The translations under genes were made by a program, and so were the position numbers. This document shows, piece by piece, positions 35,922 through 43,400 of a stretch of DNA of 45,046 nt. Each line of letters opens with the position of its first letter. The first letter of the stretch is position 1. The DNA lies in contig JAFIGC010000030.1 of assembly GCA_020831635.1 (NCBI GenBank), positions 1-45,046 of the forward strand, given 5' to 3'. Under the pieces are notes generated by a model. It was not told the DNA's origin, made no database searches, and saw only the letters and a list, made by a program, of their open reading frames with translations. This DNA comes from Verrucomicrobiota bacterium (GTDB lineage: Bacteria > Verrucomicrobiota > Kiritimatiellia > SS1-B-03-39 > UBA6053).

Positions 35922-37250
35922 TTGAACCTGCTCAAACTCGAACCTTTTTCAGGCATCAGCGGGGACATGTTCCTCGGTGCCTTGGCTCCTTTGCTGGACG
36001 CGGAAGCGGAAATCGCCGCCCTCCCTGCGCGCCTGGGCCTCCAAGAGGTCACGGTCTCGTTTTCAGATGTCATCCGCTCCACCATTCGTTGCCGAAAGGC
36101 CACGGTGACCCTCCGGGGACATGCCCCCGAAGAGGCGCACGGACATGACCACCCGCACCACCATCACGGACACGAACACCCCCACGAGCACGCGCATCCC
36201 CACACGCATGGCGACAATCACCACCATGACCATGGCCACGATCAGAAACACGATCATGTCCATACCCATGATCACGACCACGGACATCACCACCACGCGC
36301 ACAGGGCCTACATCGATATCGTCAAACTGATCCAAGATTCCGACCTCAGTGACGGGGTGAAAACCCTCGCGTTGAACATGTTCCGCGAACTCGGCGAAGC
36401 CGAGTCCGAAATGCACGGCATGCCCTTGGAAAAGGTCCATTTCCATGAAGTCGGTGGCGAGGACGCCATCATCGACCTGGTGGGGGCCGCGATTCTCATC
36501 GAAAAATTGTCACCGGCCGCCGTCTACTGCACGCCCGTTTGCGTCGGTTCGGGAACCGTCAAAACCGCGCATGGTCGCCTCCCGGTTCCCGCCCCGGCCA
36601 CGCAACGTCTTTTGCAGGGCATGCCCGTTTTTGCCGGTCCCATCGAAATGGAAATGACCACCCCCACCGGGGCCGCGATTCTCAAAACCCTGTCCCCCGC
36701 CTTTACCGCCCCCACCCTCTCCGTCCACCGCACCGGCATGGGCGCGGGCACCCGCGATCCCGCCAGCCAACCCAACGCCTTGCGCGTGAGTCTTTGCAGC
36801 CAAACCGAATCCGACCCAAACGTGGAAAGCATCACCTTGCTGCAAACCAACCTCGACAACGTGACCGCCGAGGATTTGGGCGCGGACTTGCTCCAGGATT
36901 TGATCCGGGAGGGTGCCTTGGATGCCTGGTTGCAACCCGTGATCATGAAAAAAGGCCGACCAGGCAACGTGCTGGAAGTGCTCTGCACCTCCGAAACCGC
37001 CGAGGCCTTGAGCCAAATCATCCTCACCCGCTTGCCCACCCTGGGGGTTCGACGGTTTGAAGGCACCCGGCAAATATTGCCCAGAGACATTCGGGAAGTG
37101 GAGACCGACTACGGCGTCATCCAAGTCAAATGCCACCACCTCCCCGACGGCACCCTCCGCAAAATCCCGGAATACGAAGACTGCCGCAAAGCCGCCCAAA
37201 CCCACGGCGTAAGCATAGACACGGTACGAAACGCGGCGCAATTGCCGTAG
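35922..37250 (+). CDS. larC: Nickel-pincer cofactor chelatase LarC (DUF111)
   Basis: This 442-aa protein matches LarC, the CTP-dependent nickel-insertion enzyme for the nickel-pincer nucleotide of lactate racemase and relatives. It has EPFSGISGDMFLGALAPLL, KVHFHEVGGEDAIIDLVGAA, CTPVCVGSGTVKTAHGRLPV and TPTGAAILKTL. A His-rich linker at residues 73-127 holds about 30 His and is the likely metal-binding region. The N- and C-terminal parts lie in one continuous frame, unlike species with a programmed frameshift between larC1 and larC2. The start is TTG at 35922. No larA, larB or larE is in the window, so its client enzyme is unknown. Confidence 0.92.
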   Translation: MNLLKLEPFSGISGDMFLGALAPLLDAEAEIAALPARLGLQEVTVSFSDVIRSTIRCRKATVTLRGHAPEEAHGHDHPHHHHGHEHPHEHAHPHTHGDNHHHDHGHDQKHDHVHTHDHDHGHHHHAHRAYIDIVKLIQDSDLSDGVKTLALNMFRELGEAESEMHGMPLEKVHFHEVGGEDAIIDLVGAAILIEKLSPAAVYCTPVCVGSGTVKTAHGRLPVPAPATQRLLQGMPVFAGPIEMEMTTPTGAAILKTLSPAFTAPTLSVHRTGMGAGTRDPASQPNALRVSLCSQTESDPNVESITLLQTNLDNVTAEDLGADLLQDLIREGALDAWLQPVIMKKGRPGNVLEVLCTSETAEALSQIILTRLPTLGVRRFEGTRQILPRDIREVETDYGVIQVKCHHLPDGTLRKIPEYEDCRKAAQTHGVSIDTVRNAAQLP

Positions 37251-37301
37251 ATCGGCAGTCCCTTGCCGATAACCTTCCCCTTCGCGACAAGGACTGTCGC
37301 G
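37251..37301. repeat. Pair of intergenic hairpins after larC
   Basis: Directly after the larC stop, ATCGGCA/TGCCGAT (37251-37270) and CGCGACA/TGTCGCG (37283-37301) form two 7-bp hairpins with 6- and 5-nt loops. The text CGACAAGGACTGTCGCGCTACG looks like a frequent intergenic repeat in related genomes. There is no T-run, so a rho-independent terminator is not claimed. Confidence 0.6.
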
Positions 37302-37396
37302 CTACGACCGCCTTGTGGCGTAGGGGTGCGGTGATCGCATCAGGAGATGCCCCCCCTAACAAGGTCGAACTCATTTATAGGGCAATCGTCCAAAAG

Positions 37397-37429
37397 TATA
37401 CTTGCAAATATACTTGCATTGGTTATGTT
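37397..37429 (+). promoter_or_regulatory. Candidate operator (direct repeats) and promoter for vapB (locus 2)
   Basis: TATACTTGCA occurs at 37397-37406 and 37409-37418, a perfect 10-nt direct repeat with 12-nt spacing, suitable as an RHH antitoxin operator. Overlapping it, TTGCAA (37402-37407), 16 nt and TATGTT (37424-37429) form a weak promoter (4 of 6 each) ending 6 nt before the ATG at 37436. Autoregulation and a leaderless start are predicted, not shown. Confidence 0.45.
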
Positions 37430-37435
37430 ATATAT

Positions 37436-37675
37436 ATGCCACAATTAACGATTTATTTAGACAAAGACAGTGAGCGCGCCGTGGTGAATGCGGCCCGCAG
37501 GGAGTCCGTGTCGCGTTCCAAATGGGCACGAAAAGTCTTGATCGAAGCTGCGGAAAAAGGCCAACACTGGCCCGCCGAATATTCGTTCGTACTTGGGAGC
37601 GTTTCCGACGAAACATTCCAGCCACCGGATGATCCTCCCGAAACTTCCGATCAACACGCGGATTTCGGAAAATGA
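37436..37675 (+). CDS. vapB: VapB-like ribbon-helix-helix antitoxin (locus 2)
   Basis: This 79-aa protein starts MPQLTIYLDKDSERAVVNAA, a ribbon strand then helices (SRSKWARKVLIEAAEKG) of the RHH fold, and an acidic C-terminal tail ending PPDDPPETSDQHADFGK. It is a different subfamily from locus 1 (CopG/MetJ-like). The start at 37436 is the first ATG of the strand and follows an AT-rich operator. Its stop overlaps the start of a broken vapC by ATGA. It sits between larC and the large secreted module, with hairpin repeats on both sides. Confidence 0.75.
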   Translation: MPQLTIYLDKDSERAVVNAARRESVSRSKWARKVLIEAAEKGQHWPAEYSFVLGSVSDETFQPPDDPPETSDQHADFGK

Positions 37676-37823
37676 CATATGTTCGCTTCAACGCAAAGGG
37701 CTTTTGATCGGGGCCAATGATCTTTTCATTGCCGCCAGCGCCCGTGCATATGCACATACCTTGGTGACCCGGAACACCAGCGAGTTCAAACGGGTACCGA
37801 AGCTTAGAGTCGAGGAATGGTGA
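37672..37823 (+). pseudogene. vapC: vapC toxin remnant lacking its N-terminal domain (locus 2)
   Basis: The ATG at 37672 keeps the ATGA overlap with vapB but its frame reads only MTYVRFNAKGF before TGA. In another frame the segment to 37823 reads KGLLIGANDLFIAASARAYA, then HTLVTRNTSEFKRVPKLR and VEEW. This is the conserved C-terminal half of a PIN-domain VapC, including the GANDL Asp and TRNTSEF motif. The first ~85 codons with the catalytic DxN motif are gone. The toxin should be dead while the antitoxin is intact. Confidence 0.85.
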
Positions 37824-37865
37824 AAATTCCGTTCGGTCATACCCGGACATGCCCCCTTTCACATT

Positions 37866-37979
37866 CGTCGCGTAGCGACGTCACACGCATAGCCGTGGAT
37901 TTCAATCCACGGACCCGCGGGAAAACCCATCCGGGTGCGCCGCGTAGCGTCGCCTGACGGACCGGGGGATTTCAATCCC
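37866..37979. repeat. Palindrome cluster with two GGATTTCAATCC units
   Basis: CGTCGC-gta-GCGACG (37866-37880), CCGTGGAT-ttca-ATCCACGG (37893-37912) and GGGAT-ttca-ATCCC (37966-37979) lie in the 202-nt gap before the secreted module. The two GGATTTCAATCC cores are 70 nt apart. This looks like an intergenic repeat block rather than a gene. Confidence 0.6.
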
Positions 37980-38025
37980 ATTTTCATTTGACGACAACCC
38001 AATCCTCCCCCAGTGTAAAGGTATT

Positions 38026-40449
38026 ATGATGAAATTCAGTACTTTTACGCCGTTTAAGCCCGCAAAATATATCCGGTCAATGGTTGCCGCAATGTGTGTA
38101 TTGGGTCTCTTGTTGCCAACGATGACACAAGCCCGCGAAGCCTTGATGTCCGTCGAAGAAATGGAACGGGAGGTGATCGAACCCATGGAAATGGGCTTAA
38201 AGCTGTTCCGCAAAGCGGCCCGATCCGTTCCCCGCACTTCCTTTGATCCCGCCGCCTTGTCGGAAAAATTGTCGGCGGACGCAGAGTCCACCCCAGCGGA
38301 CGCCTACCGTTGGGTTCGCGATCAGACCGAACTCCTGCCGTATGCGGGCAATCTCCGCGGCCCGGCGGGCACGCTCATGGAACGCTCGGGCAACAGTCTC
38401 GACCGCGCCCTTTTGTTGGACGCCCTTCTGGCCCATCAGGGCATCGAAAACCGACGATTGGTCCTAATACGCCTGGACGAGGCCACCGCCCGGGAATTGT
38501 GGAACGACTGGGAAGCCCACGCCACCCATGACTTTCCCTGTCAGGATTCGGACGAAAACATCGATCTGGCGGACATCGCGCGACAAGTCGCGGAAGACAT
38601 CGGCATGGACCCGGAAACCCTTGCCAGAGATTTGAGGGATGCCAAGGTACGTGGTGAAATCTTGCAGGCGGAGATGTCCGCTTCCATTGGAATACAGGCG
38701 GAGATGCTCCGGGAAGCGTTGCCCATGGAGACGGCGGAACACCGTGCCGACGCCACTGCGGATCTGCGGCATCATTGGTACCTGGAAGCGGAAATCAACG
38801 GAGAATGGCAAGGCTTCGACCCCGTTCGACGGGATCACGAACCGGGAGATCTGCTGGAGGGCACCGTCGAAACCCGGGTGGCACCCGATGAAATTCCGGG
38901 AGAGTGGCGACATCAGGTGCAAATCAAAGTCCTTGCCGAACAATGGAAGGAGCGTGCGCTCGAAGAACGCACGCTGCTGGAACACCGCTTCAATGTCACC
39001 GATCTTGAACAACCGAATTTCGCCATCCAACTCGTTCCCCCGCGTGACAACCCGCTGGATAATTTGCTCAGTGAAAACCTCACCCGCGCCGAAATCCTCG
39101 GAAAAATCGCCGAAAACGAAGAATGGGTGCCCATCCTTCGCATCGACGACGAAACCATCATCCAATTTTCCGTGCTGGCCAATGGTGACATCAACGAAGA
39201 CCCGGAAGCACCGCCGCAAGCGCGGGCCATGGGCGATGCCGTGGGCGCCCTGCGAGGATTGGGCAGACTCGGGGACGAAGAGACGCGCGAATTGTCTGCC
39301 GTCCGCCTGAAAATCACCCTCCATGCACCCGGACAAGATCCGGAAAGTCACACCCGATATTTCACCGACATTCTGGGCCCCGCCATTCGCGAGGGGGATC
39401 CCGCGAACTGGGAACCGAGCGACCGGGATCGCAAAAAACGCGCCCTGGCCATGTTGGGCGGCATCACCGTCATGCCCCTCACCCATATCCCGCACCCGGA
39501 CTGGACAAATCTACAAAGCTTTCGGGCGATGTTGGAAAACCGGGATCCGTTTCTCAGCGTGGTGGGTGGGGCGATGCAGGGGAAAATGGACGAAGTGGAC
39601 CGTGGCTTCGGAAGTTTGCGGCTTCAGCCACTGGATTTATATCAAATCGCCACCGGTCGACATCAAGCCCATCCCCTTGGCAAGGTTACCTTTGCCAACG
39701 GCATCAATTTGCTCGCCCGCGGCGAAACCCTGCAACTCAGCGGCGAAAATGACTTCATCACCTTGCGAACCCAAGACTGGATCCGCAACCAAACCCGGGC
39801 ACGGCCGGGAGTAGACGATCCGCAAACCGCCGTCTTCCTTCAGGGCATCGTGGACACCCATGTGGAGGATTTTCTCACCCGGGACGAGTCCGAACCCGAA
39901 AGACCCCGCCTGAACACCGCCCGGCAATACACCGAAGACCTGCTGGAGGGCATGGAATGGATTCGGGTGACCGACCCCACCGAACTCCAAGCACTCTCGG
40001 ACCATTTTTCAGACGACGACCTGGCCCGGTTCCGTAACATGCTAGCCGTGGGGAAACACTTACTGGTCCGCCCAAGAAAGGTCGCCCTCATGGAGGACCT
40101 TGCGCCTGCTCCAGTATGGTGGATCCTGCACCCGGAAACGGGCGTCATGCTCGGTTACGCCCTGGACGGGCGCGGGGTTACCGCCGAATACGCCCTGCAA
40201 ATGGCCTCCAATGTGTTGACGGTGATCACGGCATTGATTGATGTGGCCATTTGTGCCGGTGAAGAGGGCTGGAGTCAGGTTTGCTGTTTCGCAACCGCGG
40301 CGGCCAGCAATGCGATTGGCATGGGAATTGGAACTAAATTGAGCGGTTTGGTGGCTTCGGGAGCGATGGAAGCTGTCACCGCGTATTATGTCGGCGTCGG
40401 CTATGCGGCCGGGGCCGCCTTTGGAGGGGGGATGGTGCCATGTCCATGA
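38026..40449 (+). CDS. Secreted transglutaminase-like protein with Ser at the Cys position
   Basis: This 807-aa protein has a signal peptide (hydrophobic core AAMCVLGLLLPT, cleavage near TQA-REA at ~36). Residues ~91-145 and ~245-268 form a transglutaminase-like core: AYRWVRDQTELLPYAG, LMERSGNSLDRALLLDALL and HHWYLEAEINGEWQGFDP. The normal catalytic Cys is Ser124, while His249/250 and Asp265 are kept. The remaining ~540 residues match nothing I know. The last ~80 are hydrophobic and cysteine-containing, possibly membrane-inserted. ATG at 38026 has AAAGG 6 nt upstream. Its last 10 nt overlap the next gene. A serine hydrolase/acyltransferase or a non-catalytic binding fold are both possible. 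Confidence 0.6.
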   Translation: MMKFSTFTPFKPAKYIRSMVAAMCVLGLLLPTMTQAREALMSVEEMEREVIEPMEMGLKLFRKAARSVPRTSFDPAALSEKLSADAESTPADAYRWVRDQTELLPYAGNLRGPAGTLMERSGNSLDRALLLDALLAHQGIENRRLVLIRLDEATARELWNDWEAHATHDFPCQDSDENIDLADIARQVAEDIGMDPETLARDLRDAKVRGEILQAEMSASIGIQAEMLREALPMETAEHRADATADLRHHWYLEAEINGEWQGFDPVRRDHEPGDLLEGTVETRVAPDEIPGEWRHQVQIKVLAEQWKERALEERTLLEHRFNVTDLEQPNFAIQLVPPRDNPLDNLLSENLTRAEILGKIAENEEWVPILRIDDETIIQFSVLANGDINEDPEAPPQARAMGDAVGALRGLGRLGDEETRELSAVRLKITLHAPGQDPESHTRYFTDILGPAIREGDPANWEPSDRDRKKRALAMLGGITVMPLTHIPHPDWTNLQSFRAMLENRDPFLSVVGGAMQGKMDEVDRGFGSLRLQPLDLYQIATGRHQAHPLGKVTFANGINLLARGETLQLSGENDFITLRTQDWIRNQTRARPGVDDPQTAVFLQGIVDTHVEDFLTRDESEPERPRLNTARQYTEDLLEGMEWIRVTDPTELQALSDHFSDDDLARFRNMLAVGKHLLVRPRKVALMEDLAPAPVWWILHPETGVMLGYALDGRGVTAEYALQMASNVLTVITALIDVAICAGEEGWSQVCCFATAAASNAIGMGIGTKLSGLVASGAMEAVTAYYVGVGYAAGAAFGGGMVPCP

Positions 40450-43400
40450 AGCACCTACGGAGAAAAATGATGTTTCGCCTCTTCCCCCCGCTGATCGTTT
40501 CGTTTCTGCTGTCCGTCGTCTCCACGGTCCGGGGCGACCTGCTCGCCACCGCCGACCTTCGGGGCAACAGTCGTCCCGCCCACCCTGGTCCCGACGCCCC
40601 CAGTCGTCTCGCGCAACTGGCCGAATTGCTGGAACAAACCCGTCGGGCGGACGCCACCTTGCTTCTGGACGCCGGAAACGCGTTTCACGGCCGCGCGGAC
40701 ATCGAAAATTCGCGGGAAATGATGGCCACCTTTTTCGACACCGTCGGCTTCCATGCCCTGAATATCACCCCGGCGGATGTTTCCGACAACCCCGAGGAAC
40801 TGGTTGAACGCTTGCGCGAACACGAACTGCCCGCCATTTCCGCCAATCTCGTGCACCGCGACACCCGTGAACCCCTTTTGCCGGGTTACGTCCGTCTGGA
40901 ACACGGCGGTCGCAGCATCCAGGTCATCGGTCTCAGCGCCGACATGTCCGACGAAACCCTGCGCACCCTCGCGCCCGACGTCGCACTTTTGGACCCTGCC
41001 GAAGCCCTGCATCGTGCCCTCTCTGACGCGGATGCCGTGGACCGTGTCCTGATCATGTTCCATGGAACCCCGCTGGCCGCCATGCAAGCGATCACCCCGG
41101 TTCGGGACCGGATTCACGCCGTGGTGCTCAACGGACACGGCAACGCCAAAACCCTGGCCGGGATCCCACTGCTGTTCGCGGGAGAAAACGGCCAACAAGT
41201 GGCCCGCCTCCGCTTGGATGAGGACCCGCCCACACCGCAAATTCTAAAAATCACCCAAGACACGCCGACTCACGCGGGCGTGCAACACCAAATAGATACC
41301 GTCATTGCCTCGCACATTGAAATCCAAAACGAGCGCATGGATGATCGCGGGGTCAGCCGCCATGGTGCCCAATCGTTTGACCCCGGCGATGCCCAAGTCC
41401 AAGAGGACGCCGTGGAAGAACCGGACCGACCGGAAACGCTGCCCCGGGAAACCACTGCCGCTCCCACACCCCTGGAAGATCATCCCATCCCGCCAACGGG
41501 CAGTCTGGTGGACTTCACTCCTTCGGCCTTGGACGAGGACCCCTTGGAAAATCCGCCCGAGGGGGGACAGGCCCTCGATGCGAGCGCCACCAACCGACAA
41601 TTCCGCTTTCGTGCCTCCCATGTCTATTTTTTCGACCAAGTTGAGGGTGATGAATGGGAGGAAGGCCACATTCTGCTTGGTATTCGGCTTGAGGTCTCTC
41701 GCATACCCGATGCCGCGCAAGGCGAAATCGATCTGCGGGATCTGGATGAACGGCTGTTCGGCGTGCTCAACGGACGCACCCTCAAACGATGGAACCGTGA
41801 TCTCCGCCGAAATCCCATCGCCTTCGGCAGCCAACGCCTCCGCCTGCGCATGGACGAGGACGAAGACACCAAAGAAGGTCTGGTGTTTTATGAAGTCCCC
41901 GCCGATCAACTCGCCGCCTTTGAACTGCATGGGTTGGATCCCGAATACGGGAATGTGGTTTTGCCAATTCTGCCTGTCGGAGAAGAGATCCGGAAAAAAA
42001 CGCCGATTCACGCCCTCGAAAACCCGTTGGTCCGCATGGAAATCCACGGCATGGAATTCCGCGAATCCTTTCTCGGTGAATCCCCGAGCCGCGGCACTTG
42101 GTTGGTCTTTGATCTGCGCGGACGCGGCAATCGACAGACCGTTGCCCAAAACGATTCCGACGACGGAACCGATCCCGTGACCCTCGCCACCCAATGGCGG
42201 GATTGGCAGCCCCGGGCTCAAATCGTGATCGACGGCAAACATGCCTTCCCCTTGCAACGCGAAGGAACCGCCCTCTCGAGGGATCCCTTCTTCTTTTTGC
42301 CCGAACGCAGCGTCGGCGGAGAAATCGCCTTTGACTTGCCCCCGGACTTGTTGGAGGACGCCGCAAGCGTGGAACTGGTCCTCGGCTTCCATCCCGCCGC
42401 CATTCCCGGAGAACAAGTCCATCCCATGGACCCCATCCGTTTTGTCCTCAAGGGAACCTCGAACACACCCTCCCCCGCCGAAGACCCCTTGTTTGAAATC
42501 GATGATCTGGATTTGACCGCCCGCGTCCTCAACGCCAAACAGCCAGAGGATTTGGATGGAAGCGGGGCAGGTCGGCGAAGAAGCTGGCACGTTCTAGACG
42601 TGGAAATCACTGCCAAGGCCGACGAAGGCGTCGACTTTTCCCCGGAAGAATATTTGGAACTCGTCCACCCAAACCGAGAGTCCATCAGCATGTCCGCCAT
42701 TCACTGGAGCGGACATCCCGACACCGCCCGTTCCTCCGACCGCCTTTGGATTCCCTCCGGCGACCGACGTCGGGCCAGGGTGATTTGGCGGCCCCGCCTG
42801 GACCCCACCGAAACCGCCGTCCAATTTCGCTTCAACGGTCTGCTGTATTACCGCACCCATCCCCTGCCCTACACCGACGGCGTGGCCCTCCCCGAAGACG
42901 CCCCCGACCCGGAAACGAAAAAAAACATTTCCGAACATGGCCGCATGGTCTTCCCGGAAGCCCCCGAGCCCCAAGGCATTGCCGGCGTTGACCTGGAGCC
43001 CGAGCAAGTCAATCAAGCCATTGACCGTGGCCGCGATTACCTCTGGGCTTTCATGAAGGAAATTATCGACGACGAAGGGTACATTCCCCAATCCGGTCGG
43101 GGCGCCCGGTATAATTTTCCGGCCGTGTACGCCCTCATCAACACCGATGCCCACCTCAAATATCCCGAATTCGACGATGCCCTGCGCCACTTTCTGCGCC
43201 GCTACGACCCCCGGGAACACAACGTCTACGTCAATGGCCTCATGGCCATGATTCTCCGCGCCTACAACGACCCCGCTTTCCTCGATCAATTCGAAGAAAT
43301 CACCCGCTATTTTATCGAGGCACAGGGATTGAACGGCACTTGGGACTATAACGCCCCCGTACCCGATCATTTTTTCTCCACCTACGAACCACCCGCCGAA

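Noticed and set aside
37251-37270. Rho-independent terminator after larC
   Set aside because: The stem is only 7 bp and no T-run follows, so it is listed as a repeat hairpin instead.
37897-37978. Possible CRISPR repeats (GGATTTCAATCC twice, 70 nt apart)
   Set aside because: Only two units occur, each within its own palindrome, with no regular spacers or array, so a CRISPR array is not supported.
41244-42590. Minus-strand frame of 448 codons inside the same gene
   Set aside because: It has no recognisable domain, no start signal, and lies antisense to the beta-repeat region.
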